A stretch of 64,000 nucleotides of DNA from a bacterium (GTDB lineage Bacteria; Myxococcota_A; Bradymonadia; UBA7976; UBA1532), in NCBI GenBank assembly GCA_030426085.1, contig JAUHYW010000052.1, positions 1-64,000 on the forward strand, given 5' to 3'. Positions 1 to 9,004 of the stretch are shown here, one piece after another (the stretch's first letter is position 1; each line of letters starts with the position of its first letter). The translations under genes and the position numbers were made by a program. A model generated the notes under the pieces. That model was not told the DNA's origin, did no database searches, and saw nothing but the letters and a program-made list of their open reading frames with translations.

Positions 1-844
1 CCGAGGCCCGCTTCGAGAGGTTGTTGTAGATCTTGGTCTTGATGATCTCGTCGGCCGTCTTCAGCGCCAGGATGAGCGTCTGGTTGTCGACCTCCTTGAG
101 CAGCGTCTGGATGCCGCGGTCGTCGAGGTTCACCAGGTCGTCGAAGACGAACATGTTGTTGCGGATCTCTTCGGCCAGCTCGGGGTCGATCTCCATGAGC
201 TGCTCGAAGATGCGCTCCTCGTGGCTCTTCTCGATGGTGTTGAGGATCTCGGCGACGAGCACCACCCCCGAGGTCTCCTGCTCGTCCATCTGCATCAGCC
301 CCTTCATCTCGCTCATCAGGGCGCTCTCGACGTCCTTGAGCGTCTGGGGGTTGACCTTGTCCAGGCTGGCCATGCGCAGGCAGACCTCGACCTGGGTCTC
401 GACCGGCATCAGCGCCAGCACCTCGGCGCTCTTGGCCGGCTCGGAGTAGGCCAGGATGAGGCTGATGGTCTGGGGGTGCTCCTTGCGGATGAGGTTGGCC
501 AGCACCCGGCTGTCGATGGCGTCGAGCGCCAGCTTGGTCTGCTTGTCGCTCTTCAGCGTGTCCTGGAGCTTCTTGTTCTCTTCGGCGTCGAGGAACTTCT
601 CCGCCAGCGAGTTGAGGAACGCGGCGCCGTTGGTGAGCAGCAGCGGGTCGCTCTTGACGCACATGTTGTAGAACTCCTCGAGCACGACGTCCCGCTCCTC
701 GTCGTTGACCTGGCCCATGTCGGCCATGCCCCGGCTCAGCAGGCGGATGTCGTCCATGTCGAGGCGCTTGAAGACCTCGCCGGCGGTCTCCTCGCCCAGC
801 ATGAGCAGCACCAGGGCCGCCTTGCTCTGCATCGACATCGCCAT
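1..844 (-). CDS. fliG: Flagellar motor switch protein FliG (C-terminus cut by window edge)
   Basis: FliG is the rotor protein that joins the FliF MS ring to the C ring and takes torque from the stators on the cytoplasmic face. Reading from the ATG at 844, 281 residues are visible of about 335 usual for the family. The N-terminal FliF-binding domain starts MAMSMQSKAALVLLMLGEE. The middle-domain EHPQT motif is present (KEHPQTISLILAY). The FliG signature DPELAEEIRNNMFVFDDL follows. The missing end is most of the charged ridge of the C-terminal domain. A GGGGGTG stretch about 6 bases before the ATG can serve as ribosome binding site. It is the last visible gene of flgB-flgC-fliE-fliF-fliG and follows fliF after 58 bases. 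Confidence 0.96.
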   Translation of the reverse strand, partial: MAMSMQSKAALVLLMLGEETAGEVFKRLDMDDIRLLSRGMADMGQVNDEERDVVLEEFYNMCVKSDPLLLTNGAAFLNSLAEKFLDAEENKKLQDTLKSDKQTKLALDAIDSRVLANLIRKEHPQTISLILAYSEPAKSAEVLALMPVETQVEVCLRMASLDKVNPQTLKDVESALMSEMKGLMQMDEQETSGVVLVAEILNTIEKSHEERIFEQLMEIDPELAEEIRNNMFVFDDLVNLDDRGIQTLLKEVDNQTLILALKTADEIIKTKIYNNLSKRAS

Positions 845-902
845 CGGATTCACCCCCGCTCGGTCACGTCCGCCGGATGAGGCGGCGTCCGATCAGAGCG
901 GA

Positions 903-2543
903 TCAGGCCTCCTGCTTCAACCAGTAGGACATCACGTCGGCGGCGGTCTGGGGGTTCGACTTGCAGAACGCCACCAGCTTCTCCGAGACGGGCACCTCGT
1001 CGTAGTCCGAGTCGTCGAACAGCTCCTCCCCGGGCAGCGCCCCGCCCTCCTCGCCGGGCAGGCCCCCGTCGAGCACCTCGGCGATGTCCGGCTGCTCGGT
1101 CAGGCTGCGCACCATCGGGCGGAAGACGAGGAAGACGAGCAGCAGGCCCATCGCGAGCACGAGCCCCATCCGGGTCCAGAAGCGGACGGCGGCCTTGCGC
1201 TCCGAGGCGGCCAGCGCGGCCTCGGCCTTGGTCAGGTCCTCTTCCTGGAACTGCACGTTGGCCACTTCGATCTGGTCCCCCCGCTGCAGGTCGAACTCGA
1301 CCGCGTTGGCCACCAGCTTGCGGATGGTCACCATCTCTTCGGGCGTGCGGGCGAGGTACTCCTGCGGCGGCGACTGGCCCTCTTCGAGCTCGACGCCCTC
1401 GGCAAGCGCGCCGTCTTTGTAGTTGCCGTCGACGATGACCGCGACCGACAGCCGCTTGATGGTCGCCGCCTGCCCCCGCACCCGCTTGGTCACCTTGTTG
1501 ATCTCGTAGTTGGTGATGACCTTCTCCCGGTTGGCGCTGCTGGCGTCGCCGACCCGGACCACCCCCTGGGCGATGTTGGGGTCGTTCTGGTCGGCCCCCG
1601 CCCCGCCGCCGACCCGGTCGCCGCCGTTCTCCCGCACCTCGTTGAGGCTCTCTTCGCTGCGGATGACCTGTCGCTCGGGGTCGTAGATCTCTTCGGTGCG
1701 CTCCTCGCGGCTGAAGTCCATCAGCGCCCGCACCCGGACCACCGCCTTGCCGTCGCCGATGAAGCGCTCGAGCACCTCGGTGGCCTTCTTCTCGAGCTCC
1801 CGCTCGACGGTCCGCTGGTATTCGAGGCTGCTGGTGCCGTCCACCGAGTCGCCGTGCGGCTGGTTGAGCACCTTGCCCCGCTGGTCGACGATGGTCACCT
1901 GCTCGGTCGACAGCCCGCTGACCGCGCCGGCCACCAGGTTGACGATGCCCTGCACCTGGAACTTGTTGAGCTCGGCCCCGCCGACGAGCTTGAGCACCAC
2001 CGAGGCGGTCGCCGGGCGGGTCTCTTCGACGAAGAGGCTCTCCTCGGGCAGCGCGAGGTGCACCCGGGCGGTCTTGACCTCTTCCATGCTGGCGATCGAG
2101 CGCGACAGCTCGCCCTCGAGGATGCGCCGCTTGTTCACCTCGATGACGTCTTCGGGCATGCCGAACATCTCGTTCTGGTCGATCAGCTCGTAGCCGATGG
2201 TCGACCCCCCGCCGATGCCCGCCGAGGCCAGCGTCATGCGCATCTCGTAGATCTGGTCCGAGGGCACCCGGATGACCGTGCCCCCCGCGGCGACCTCGTA
2301 GGGCACGCCCCGGCTCTTGAGCTCTTCGACCAGCCGCCCGCTCTGCTGCTCGTCGAGGCCCGAGTAGAGGGTCGCCATCTCGACCGTATTGGCGAACCAC
2401 GCGATGAGCACGATGGCGATGATGAGCGCGCCGACGAGGCCGGCGATCGCCATCTTCTGCACGTTGGAGAGCCGGTCGTTGATCTGGCGCAGCCGGTCGG
2501 TGACCAGCCCCAGCGTGCTCTTTCTCTGCTCCTCTTCTTCCAT
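903..2543 (-). CDS. fliF: Flagellar MS-ring protein FliF
   Basis: FliF forms the inner-membrane MS ring, the base on which the rod and export gate are built. The 546-aa product has a basic N-terminus, a first membrane segment at about residues 31-50, the periplasmic ring-building motifs (for example EVNKRRILEGELSRSI and ARVHLALPEESLF) and a second membrane segment at about 457-475. The acidic C-terminal tail ends in the FliG-binding peptide, with NPQTAADVMSYWL near the end. Length and layout are normal for the family. It lies 17 bases after fliE and 58 before fliG in the standard order. The ATG start is the first plausible one; its ribosome binding site is weak. Confidence 0.97.
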   Translation of the reverse strand: MEEEEQRKSTLGLVTDRLRQINDRLSNVQKMAIAGLVGALIIAIVLIAWFANTVEMATLYSGLDEQQSGRLVEELKSRGVPYEVAAGGTVIRVPSDQIYEMRMTLASAGIGGGSTIGYELIDQNEMFGMPEDVIEVNKRRILEGELSRSIASMEEVKTARVHLALPEESLFVEETRPATASVVLKLVGGAELNKFQVQGIVNLVAGAVSGLSTEQVTIVDQRGKVLNQPHGDSVDGTSSLEYQRTVERELEKKATEVLERFIGDGKAVVRVRALMDFSREERTEEIYDPERQVIRSEESLNEVRENGGDRVGGGAGADQNDPNIAQGVVRVGDASSANREKVITNYEINKVTKRVRGQAATIKRLSVAVIVDGNYKDGALAEGVELEEGQSPPQEYLARTPEEMVTIRKLVANAVEFDLQRGDQIEVANVQFQEEDLTKAEAALAASERKAAVRFWTRMGLVLAMGLLLVFLVFRPMVRSLTEQPDIAEVLDGGLPGEEGGALPGEELFDDSDYDEVPVSEKLVAFCKSNPQTAADVMSYWLKQEA

Positions 2544-2560
2544 GACCCGTCAGTCCGCCT

Positions 2561-2926
2561 TCAGATGGGCATCCGCATGATTTCCTGATACGCCTCGACC
2601 GCCTTGTTGCGCACCTTGGTGGTCAGGCGCAGCGAGACGTCGGCCCGGTCGAGCGCGATCATCATCTCGTGCAGGTTGTGGCTGCGCCCGGTCGCCATGG
2701 CGGCCACCGCGGCGTCGGCCTCTTTGTGCAGGGTGTTCACGTCCCGGAGCTGGGCCTCGAGGAAGGTCGAGAACGACTGGCTGACCCCGCTCGGGGCCCG
2801 GTCGACGCCGCGCATGGCGCCGCCGTAGGTGGCGGTGCCGATGCGGGCCCCGGGGCGCTCTTCGAGGGCCGCCGAGGCCGGCGCCTTCATCGGGGGCAGG
2901 CCGGTGATGTTGATCGGGCCGGGCAT
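2561..2926 (-). CDS. fliE: Flagellar hook-basal body protein FliE
   Basis: FliE is the small adaptor that connects the FliF ring and export gate to the proximal rod. The 121-aa product shows the family's C-terminal helical half: a VNTLHKEAD segment, the HNLHEMMIALDRADVSLRL core and an ending at QEIMRMPI. The first 45 residues are a Pro/Ala/Gly-rich extension typical of variable FliE N-termini. GGAG lies 6 bases before the ATG. The gene starts 3 bases after flgC stops, so translation is probably coupled. Confidence 0.95.
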   Translation of the reverse strand: MPGPINITGLPPMKAPASAALEERPGARIGTATYGGAMRGVDRAPSGVSQSFSTFLEAQLRDVNTLHKEADAAVAAMATGRSHNLHEMMIALDRADVSLRLTTKVRNKAVEAYQEIMRMPI

Positions 2927-2929
2927 GGC

Positions 2930-3367
2930 TTACTCCGCGATGTCGAGCGCGTTCTGGGCCATCGACTTGATGGCCTTGACCGCGGTGACGTTGGCCTCGT
3001 ACGCCCGCGAGGCGGTCAGCATGTCGACCATCTCGTTGATCGGGTTGACGTTGGGCATCTCGACGTAGCCGTCCCCGTTGGCGTCGGGGTGCGAGGGGTC
3101 GTAGACCAGCCGCCCCTGGCCGACGTCGGCCGAGATCGAGATCACCTCGGCCCCGTGGGTCTTGTCGTGCAGCGCGTCGCCGAAGACTTCTTCGAAGGTC
3201 TCGCTGAGCGGCACCGCGCCGACCACCGCCGTGCGCCGCTTGTAGGGCCCGCCCTCGGCGGTGCGGGTGGTCTCGACGTTGGCCAGGTTGCTGCTGGTGA
3301 GGTTCATCCGGGTGCGCTGGACCGACAGCCCGGTGGTGGCGATGCGCAGGGCGCTGAAGAAGTCCAT
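2930..3367 (-). CDS. flgC: Flagellar basal-body rod protein FlgC
   Basis: FlgC is one of the proximal rod subunits exported through the flagellar type III apparatus into the periplasm. The 145-aa protein starts with the rod/hook N-terminal motif (MDFFSALRIATTGLSVQRTR, then NLTSSNLANVETTRT). It ends with the matching C-terminal helix (NEMVDMLTASRAYEANVTAV...). The internal VEMPNVNPINEMVDM is diagnostic for FlgC. Its start is 1 base after the flgB stop codon. Confidence 0.97.
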   Translation of the reverse strand: MDFFSALRIATTGLSVQRTRMNLTSSNLANVETTRTAEGGPYKRRTAVVGAVPLSETFEEVFGDALHDKTHGAEVISISADVGQGRLVYDPSHPDANGDGYVEMPNVNPINEMVDMLTASRAYEANVTAVKAIKSMAQNALDIAE

Positions 3368-3368
3368 C

Positions 3369-3770
3369 TCACTGCCCCTCGCCGATGGCGTACTTCAAGA
3401 GCGCCATCCGCTTGCTGTAGACCTTGGTGGTGGCCCGGTACAGGAGCTGGTTCGAGGCCAGCTTCGACATCTCGTGGTCGAGGTCGACCGAGTTGCCGTC
3501 GGCGTCGGGCAGCGCGAAGAAGTCGTACTCGGCCTCGCCCCGGGGCGCGATCTGCGAGGCGCCGGCGTGGGTCGCGTCGGTCACCCGCATCTGCGGCGGG
3601 TTGCGCCCGGCGAGGAAGTCGGCGAGCTGCTCGTCGAACTTCAGCTCGACCGGGGTGTAGCCCGGGGTGTCGACGTTGGCCAGGTTCGCGGTGAGCATGT
3701 TGCCCCGCTCGAGCCGGAAGTCGAGGGCGTGCTCGAGGGTCATCGAGAGGCGGTCGAACAGCAGCTTCAT
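3369..3770 (-). CDS. flgB: Flagellar basal-body rod protein FlgB
   Basis: FlgB is a proximal rod subunit and the first gene of the rod/MS-ring operon here. The 133-aa product contains the family's NLANVDTPGYTPVELKFDEQ motif at about residues 29-48 and the C-terminal VDLDHEMSKLASNQLLYRATTK helix region. The start is an ATG at 3770. A -24/-12 sigma-54 promoter match sits 50 bp upstream, so the operon is probably under sigma-54 control by the enhancer-binding protein encoded at 6407-7387. Confidence 0.96.
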   Translation of the reverse strand: MKLLFDRLSMTLEHALDFRLERGNMLTANLANVDTPGYTPVELKFDEQLADFLAGRNPPQMRVTDATHAGASQIAPRGEAEYDFFALPDADGNSVDLDHEMSKLASNQLLYRATTKVYSKRMALLKYAIGEGQ

Positions 3771-3820
3771 CGGATCTCCTGGGCGCCGCCGGGTGAGCCG
3801 ACGGGTCCGCGGACCGGATG

Positions 3821-3836
3821 AGCGAGATGCGTGCCA
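3821..3836 (-). promoter_or_regulatory. Sigma-54 (-24/-12) promoter of the flgB operon
   Basis: On the minus strand the sequence is TGGCACGCATCTCGCT. It matches the TGGCACG-N4-TTGC(A/T) consensus with one mismatch (TCGC for TTGC). The invariant GG and GC dinucleotides are exactly 12 bases apart. The predicted transcript would begin near 3810, about 40 bases before the flgB ATG. This is the only feature recognised in the roughly 210 bp between flgB and the TPR gene. Confidence 0.8.
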
Positions 3837-3983
3837 GCCTTCGCCGGGCGGGTCGGTCGGGGGGTGATCGGGGCGCCGGGCGGGCCCCGGGCTGCGATCG
3901 GCGGCGGTCGTGCGTCGGGGGGTGCGGGCGACCGCCAGCGAACCGCCGGCCGATCGTCATGGTTCTGACGAGCCCCGCGGGCC

Positions 3984-6410
3984 CTACAGGCCGGCCCGCT
4001 CGGTGGCTTTGCCCAGGCTCTGCTGGCGCCAGCGCAGCAGCTCGAGCTCCATGCGGGCCAGCGCGCCGAAGGTGTCGTCGGCGCCCTCCTTGGCGGCCAG
4101 ATCCCACTGGCGGCGGGCCCCCTCCACGTCGCCCAGCCGCAGCAGGCAGCGGCCGACCATGAACCGGGCTTCGATGCGGTCGGGGTCGTCGGGGTACTCG
4201 TCGAGGAAGACGGTCAGCGCGGCCAGCGCCGGGCCCCAGTCCTCGGCGGCGAGGTGGATCTCGGCGATCCGCCAGCGGGCGTCGCGCCGGCCGCGGGCGT
4301 GCATCGGCCGCTTCTGCTCGTCGTGCAGCGCGATGCGGCTGGCGAGCACCGTCAGCGCCCGGTCGGGCTCGCCCCGGTCGGCGTACAGCTCGACGAGGGT
4401 GTCCATCACGGTGAGCCGCTCGGCGGTGGAGAGCGGGCCGTTGAGCGCGTAGACCAGCATGTCCCGGGCGGTCTCGGTGCGCTCGGACCACCACGCGTCG
4501 TGGGCCCGGGCCATCCAGTAGTCGTAGTCGTCGAACCGCTTGGGGTGCCGCGCTTCGAGGTACTCGACGATCTGGGCCAGCCGGAAGCGGTCTTCGCTCT
4601 CCCACAGGACCGCGGCCAGCTCTTTGTACAGCCGGGCGGCGGCGTCGGGCTCCTTCTCGGCGGTGGTGCCGCCCAGGCCGTTCTGCATCACCCGGATCGC
4701 CTCGGCGTACATCGCCAGCGCCCGCAGCGCCCGCCCGACGTGCAGGTGCACCTCGCCCCGCAGGGTGTGGCCTTCGAACCGCGCCCGCTCGGGGTAGTAC
4801 ATGCGCAGCACCTCGATCGGATCGGCCGCCCGGTCGCGCAGCGTCAGGTACAGCACCCGGTCGAAGAGCAGCGGCGCGTCGTCGAGCAGCCGAGGGGCCT
4901 CCCGCCGCCAGTAGCTGCGGGCCACGTCCCACGCCCGGGGGATGCGCCCGTCGTCCAGCGCCTGCTGGATGGTGCGCACGGTCAGCTCTTCGAGCACGTA
5001 GTCGGTGCGGCTGTCCCGGGCCAGGTCGCGGATCACCCGCCGCCGCGCCGCGGGCTCGTCGAGCAGCTCGGCGAGGCGCAGGAAGGCCAGGTCCTGCCCT
5101 TCGCTGATCTCGAGGCCGGCGGCCAGGTCGCGGAAGGCGCCCCGGGCCCCGATCGGGTCGGTGTAGGACCGGATCTCGACCTGCCGTACCCGGGCGACCC
5201 AGTGGGGCGGCGTGTCGGGGAACTGCTCGAGGAAGAGGTCGTAATACCGCCGGGCCTCGTCGACCCGGTTGTAGAGCAGGTAGACCTCGGCCGCTTGGAA
5301 GAGCGCCCCGGGCTGCGCCTCCAGCTCGGCGGCCCACCGGGAGCGGGCGAGGTCGAAGAGCCCGGTGGCGACGACGTAGGCTCCCTCTTCGTAGGCCAGC
5401 CCGGCCAGCGCCACGATGGCCCGGCCGATGGTGGGCGCATCACCGGGCAGCGCCCGCAGCTTCTCGAGCACGGCCCGGGCCTTCTCCTGGTCGCCGACTT
5501 TCATCAGCATCCGGGCCCGCGCGGCGAGCAGGTACGGCTCGGCGGGGGTGCCTTCGTAGGTCCGGCGCCGGTTGTCGAGGTGCAGTTCGGCCCGGTTGAG
5601 GTAGTTGAGCGACTCGAACGTCTGCGCCGCGAGCAGCGCGTAGCGCACCCTGGCCAGCGGGTCGCGCACGCCCTGCTCGGCCTTCTCGAGCGCCGCGGTC
5701 ACCGAGGGCAGGTCGTCGGTCGCCTCGACCGCCATCACCCGCAGCCACGCCTCGGCGATGATCTTCAGCGCCATGCGCCCGGGCACCGCGTCGGGGGCGT
5801 CGGTGTCGACCCGGGCGCAGACGTCGATGGCCTCCCGGTAGCGCTCGGCCCGCCACGCGGCGTAGCAGTCGCCGTATTGCTGGGCCGCCTCGGAGCGCGG
5901 GGGCACCGGCTGGATGTCGGCCGGGGGGATGACGAAGCCGAGGTCGTCGGTCCGCATCGGGTACGGCCGGAACGGGAGCTGCTCGGTGACCGGGCCCATC
6001 AGCACGTCGGGCAGGCCGACCTCGACGACCCACCGGCGGGGCTTCTCGAGGACCGCCTGCTGGAGCCGCAGCCGGGGGCGCTTGAGGTTGAAGGCGACCG
6101 TCGCCGCCTCGCCCCGCCCGGGGCGCACGGTCACCCCGGCCAGCGATCCGCCGCGCAGGCCGAACATGAGCTGGGGGAAGGCCTCGGGCACCCGGCTCAC
6201 CGCGCACTCCACCCGCCGCCCGCGGGTCCGGCAGTCGGCCGAGAAGTCGGCCGGGACCCGCATCTCGATGCGGCGGTAGTCGGCGAGCGGCGCGGTGTCG
6301 TCGGTCTGGGCCAGGGCGGGCGCGGTCAGCAGCAGGGCCCCCAACGCGCTCGAGCATCCCAGCGCGACGCGCAGCGCAGCGGGCCGGCGGGCGGGCGTCG
6401 TGGCCCTCAC
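3984..6410 (-). CDS. Exported TPR-repeat protein coupled to the sigma-54 activator
   Basis: The GTG at 6410 is chosen because it overlaps the stop of the upstream activator (GTGA), giving 808 aa. An arginine-rich start, a hydrophobic core and an ALAQ cleavage-like site (about residue 30) form a signal peptide, so the product is probably periplasmic. Residues of about 40-150 look beta-rich, with a segment like AMIN domains (KPRRWVVEVGLP); this is weak. From about 180 to the end the chain is alpha-helical TPR-like repeats (for example RAELHLDNRRRTYEG and RALRALAMYAEAIRVMQNGLG). The gene sits between the activator and the flagellar operon. A role in flagellar or envelope assembly is inference from position; I do not recognise a named family. 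Confidence 0.8.
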   Translation of the reverse strand: MRATTPARRPAALRVALGCSSALGALLLTAPALAQTDDTAPLADYRRIEMRVPADFSADCRTRGRRVECAVSRVPEAFPQLMFGLRGGSLAGVTVRPGRGEAATVAFNLKRPRLRLQQAVLEKPRRWVVEVGLPDVLMGPVTEQLPFRPYPMRTDDLGFVIPPADIQPVPPRSEAAQQYGDCYAAWRAERYREAIDVCARVDTDAPDAVPGRMALKIIAEAWLRVMAVEATDDLPSVTAALEKAEQGVRDPLARVRYALLAAQTFESLNYLNRAELHLDNRRRTYEGTPAEPYLLAARARMLMKVGDQEKARAVLEKLRALPGDAPTIGRAIVALAGLAYEEGAYVVATGLFDLARSRWAAELEAQPGALFQAAEVYLLYNRVDEARRYYDLFLEQFPDTPPHWVARVRQVEIRSYTDPIGARGAFRDLAAGLEISEGQDLAFLRLAELLDEPAARRRVIRDLARDSRTDYVLEELTVRTIQQALDDGRIPRAWDVARSYWRREAPRLLDDAPLLFDRVLYLTLRDRAADPIEVLRMYYPERARFEGHTLRGEVHLHVGRALRALAMYAEAIRVMQNGLGGTTAEKEPDAAARLYKELAAVLWESEDRFRLAQIVEYLEARHPKRFDDYDYWMARAHDAWWSERTETARDMLVYALNGPLSTAERLTVMDTLVELYADRGEPDRALTVLASRIALHDEQKRPMHARGRRDARWRIAEIHLAAEDWGPALAALTVFLDEYPDDPDRIEARFMVGRCLLRLGDVEGARRQWDLAAKEGADDTFGALARMELELLRWRQQSLGKATERAGL

Positions 6411-7387
6411 GGGGGGTTGAGCATGTCGCGCTTCTTGAGCTTCTCGACCAGCGTCGTGCGGTTCATCTGGAGGAGCGCGGCGGCCTGGTTCTTGTTCCAC
6501 CCGGTGCGCAGCAGGGCCTGGCGGATGAGCCGCTCTTCGATGTCGCTGAGGAGCTGCTTGAGGTCGAGCCCCTCGTCGGGCAGGTTCAGCGGCAGGTCGT
6601 CCCCCGCCCCCCGGTTGTCGAGGATCTTGCGGGGCAGGTCTTCGAGCTCGACGAGCTCGCCGTCGCAGAACACGGTCAGCCGCTCGACGATGTTCTCCAG
6701 CTCACGCACGTTGCCCGGCCAGCGGTAGGCGGTCAGCCGGGCCAGCGCGTCGTCGGTGAAGCCGGTGACCGAGCGGCCCCGGGTGTCGGCGAGGCGCGCG
6801 TTGAAGAAGTCGATGAGCCGGGGCACGTCGCTGCGCCGGTCGCGCAGGGCGGGCAGGTGCACCTCGACGACATTGAGCCGATAGTAGAGGTCCTCGCGAA
6901 AGCGCCCCTCGGCGACCTCCTGCTCCAGATCCTTGTTGGTCGCCGCGACCACCCGCACGTCGACGTCGAGCGTGCGGGTGCCGCCGACCGGCTCGAACGA
7001 GCGCTCTTGCAGCACCCGCAGCAGCTTCACCTGCAAGGGCAGGCTCAGCTCGCCGATCTCGTCGAGGAAGATCGTGCCCCCGTCGGCCATCTCGAAGCGG
7101 CCCGAGCGGTTGGTGGTGGCCCCGGTGAAGGCGCCCTTCACGTGGCCGAACAGCTCGCTCTCGAGCAGGTTGGCCGGGATCGCGCCGCAGTTGATGGGCA
7201 CCATCGGCTGGCCCCGCCGGGGGCTCATCTCGTGGATCGCCCGCGCGATCAGCTCTTTGCCGGTGCCGCTCTCCCCCAGCACCAGGACCGAGCTCTCGGA
7301 CGGGGCCACCTTGCCGACGATGCGCAGGATGCGCCGCATCGCGGGGTCCTCGCCCACCATGGGCCTCGACAGGGCCACTTCGCTCAC
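6407..7387 (-). CDS. Sigma-54-dependent activator with AAA+ and Fis-type HTH only
   Basis: This enhancer-binding protein would use ATP hydrolysis to open sigma-54 RNA polymerase complexes. From the GTG at 7387 (GGGGGGAG about 6 bases upstream) it has 326 aa. It shows Walker A GESGTGKE (38-45), the sigma-54 loop GAFTGA (85-90), Walker [11 protein letters not shown] (104-113), the arginine finger region [10 protein letters not shown] (162-171), a [15 protein letters not shown] stretch and a Fis-type helix-turn-helix (about 288-320). There is no receiver, PAS or GAF domain: only about 10 residues precede the AAA+ module, a size and layout like PspF. The longer open frame to 8014 runs antisense through dapF and is not used. 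The adjacent flgB sigma-54 promoter is its obvious target by inference. Confidence 0.93.
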   Translation of the reverse strand: MSEVALSRPMVGEDPAMRRILRIVGKVAPSESSVLVLGESGTGKELIARAIHEMSPRRGQPMVPINCGAIPANLLESELFGHVKGAFTGATTNRSGRFEMADGGTIFLDEIGELSLPLQVKLLRVLQERSFEPVGGTRTLDVDVRVVAATNKDLEQEVAEGRFREDLYYRLNVVEVHLPALRDRRSDVPRLIDFFNARLADTRGRSVTGFTDDALARLTAYRWPGNVRELENIVERLTVFCDGELVELEDLPRKILDNRGAGDDLPLNLPDEGLDLKQLLSDIEERLIRQALLRTGWNKNQAAALLQMNRTTLVEKLKKRDMLNPP

Positions 7388-7519
7388 GTCATGCTCCCCC
7401 CCGAATCGCCCCGGGGCGACCCGTCTCGGGGGATTGTCCGGGTGATGCGGGTGGCTGTCAATTCTCTGTCGGTCATCGGTCACCGGTCGTCGACTTCGAA
7501 ACGCTCGCCGCGAGGGATC

Positions 7520-8290
7520 ATGCGCTTCGCCAAGTACCAGGGCCTGGGCAACGACTTCGTGATCGTCACCGCCGAGGCCGCCAGCGCGCTCGATGGGGAC
7601 ACGGTGCGCCGGATCTGCGACCGCCGGTTCGGCGTCGGCGCCGACGGGGTCCTCGTCGTCGGGCCGGGTGACGCCGCGCCGTGGCGGATGACGGTGCACA
7701 ACGCCGACGGCAGCATACCCGAGATGTGCGGCAATGGCCTGCGTTGCGTCGTGCGCTACCTGCGCGATCACGATCCGACGCTGCCCTCCGCCTTCGCCGT
7801 CGAGACGGGCGCCGGCCCGCTGCCGGTGCGCGACGCCTCCAAGGGGGTGACGGTGCAGATGGGTTCGATCAGCGACCTGGGGGCGCGCACGATCCGGGTC
7901 GGCGAGCGGCTCTGTACGGGACGCGCGCTCGACCTGGGCAACCCGCACTTCGTGATGTTCGGCCGGTGGAGCGACGCCGATGTGCACCGGCTGGGGCCGG
8001 CGCTCTCGGTCCACCCCGACTTCGAGGCGGGGGCCAACGTCTCGTTCGCCGAGGTCGAGGGCGACGGCCGGATCGCCCTGCGGGTGTGGGAGCGGGGGGC
8101 CGGGCTCACGCTGGCCTGCGGCACCGGGGCCTGCGCGACCGCGGCCGCGGCGTGGATCGAAGGCCGGGCGGAGGTCGGCCCGGTGCGGGTGACGCTGCCC
8201 GGGGGCGCGCTGCGGATCGACGGTGAGCCATCGGCCATCGAGATGACCGGCGACGCGCAGGCGGTGTTCGAGGGGGTGTGGCGCCGCTGA
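7520..8290 (+). CDS. dapF: Diaminopimelate epimerase DapF
   Basis: DapF converts LL- to meso-diaminopimelate for lysine and peptidoglycan synthesis in the cytosol. The 256-aa chain begins MRFAKYQGLGNDFVIV, the family's opening. It carries both active-site cysteines in context: C70 in PEMCGNGLRC and C200 in LACGTGACAT. GAGGG lies 3-8 bases before the ATG. The length is slightly short of the usual 270-280. It is divergent from the sigma-54 activator (132 bp between starts) and convergent with rplC (48 bp between stops), so it is probably monocistronic. Confidence 0.97.
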   Translation: MRFAKYQGLGNDFVIVTAEAASALDGDTVRRICDRRFGVGADGVLVVGPGDAAPWRMTVHNADGSIPEMCGNGLRCVVRYLRDHDPTLPSAFAVETGAGPLPVRDASKGVTVQMGSISDLGARTIRVGERLCTGRALDLGNPHFVMFGRWSDADVHRLGPALSVHPDFEAGANVSFAEVEGDGRIALRVWERGAGLTLACGTGACATAAAAWIEGRAEVGPVRVTLPGGALRIDGEPSAIEMTGDAQAVFEGVWRR

Positions 8291-8338
8291 GTGGGCGGCA
8301 GCGGCGAGGTAGGCGCCGCCGAGCAGGCGGGGGGCCGG

Positions 8339-9004
8339 TCAGATGGAGCGCTTGACCGACTTCTTGATGATCACCAGGCCGCCGTTGGGCCCGGGCACGC
8401 CGCCCCGGATGAGGACCAGCCCGCCCTCTTCGAACCCGGCGAGCCGCACGTTCTGCACGGTGACCCGCTTGTTGCCGTGCTGACCGGGCATGCCCCGGTT
8501 CTTGAAGACGCGCGCCGGCGAGGTGTTCGAGCCGATCGAGCCACCGTGCCGGAAGTACTCGTGCACCCCGTGGCTGGCCTTGGTGCCCCGGAAGTTGTGG
8601 CGCTTCATGACGCCGGTGAAGCCCCGCCCCTTGCTGGTGCCTACCACGTCGACCTTCTCGCCGACGAAGAAGACGTCGCTGGCGTTGACGTCGGCCCCGA
8701 CGTCGAGGGCGTCGAGCTGCTCGGGGGTCACCCGGAACTCGCGCAGGTGCCGCTTGACGAACTGCTTGCCGTCGCGATCTTCGACCAGGTTCTGCTTGGC
8801 GAAGAAGCCCAGCTCGGGCTTGGTGACCCGCTTGACCCGCTTGTCGCCGAAGCCGAGCACCAGCGCGGTGTAGCCGTTGCGCTCTTCGGTGCGCTTGTCG
8901 ACGACCACGTTGCCCGCGGTCGAGATGACGGTGACCGGGGTCTGGGTCCCGTCTTCGTTGAAGATGGCGGTCATGCCGATCTTGCGGCCGAGAATGCCCT
9001 GCAT
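8339..9004 (-). CDS. rplC: 50S ribosomal protein L3
   Basis: L3 binds near the 3' end of 23S rRNA and helps to start 50S assembly. The 221-aa product has the bacterial L3 opening (MQGILGRKIGMTAIFNEDG), the KGRGFTGVMKRHNF core and the conserved HGVHEYFRHGGSIGSNTSPARVFK / GMPGQHGNKRVT loop, including the glutamine that PrmB methylates in other species. No residue looks damaged. It is not next to rpsJ, rplD, rplW or any other ribosomal gene: the neighbours are dapF (convergent) and an envelope gene. It has its own promoter (9103-9131) and an AGGGAGG ribosome binding site. Confidence 0.97.
   Translation of the reverse strand: MQGILGRKIGMTAIFNEDGTQTPVTVISTAGNVVVDKRTEERNGYTALVLGFGDKRVKRVTKPELGFFAKQNLVEDRDGKQFVKRHLREFRVTPEQLDALDVGADVNASDVFFVGEKVDVVGTSKGRGFTGVMKRHNFRGTKASHGVHEYFRHGGSIGSNTSPARVFKNRGMPGQHGNKRVTVQNVRLAGFEEGGLVLIRGGVPGPNGGLVIIKKSVKRSI

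Noticed and set aside
705-2588. Plus-strand open frame of 627 codons across fliG/fliF
   Set aside because: It is antisense to clearly recognisable FliF and FliG, His/Asp/Leu-rich as expected of a GC-rich shadow frame, with no domain.
6407-8014. Longer 535-aa version of the sigma-54 activator
   Set aside because: The additional N-terminal 209 residues run antisense through dapF and resemble no receiver or sensor domain; a GTG with a good ribosome binding site at 7387 explains the gene.
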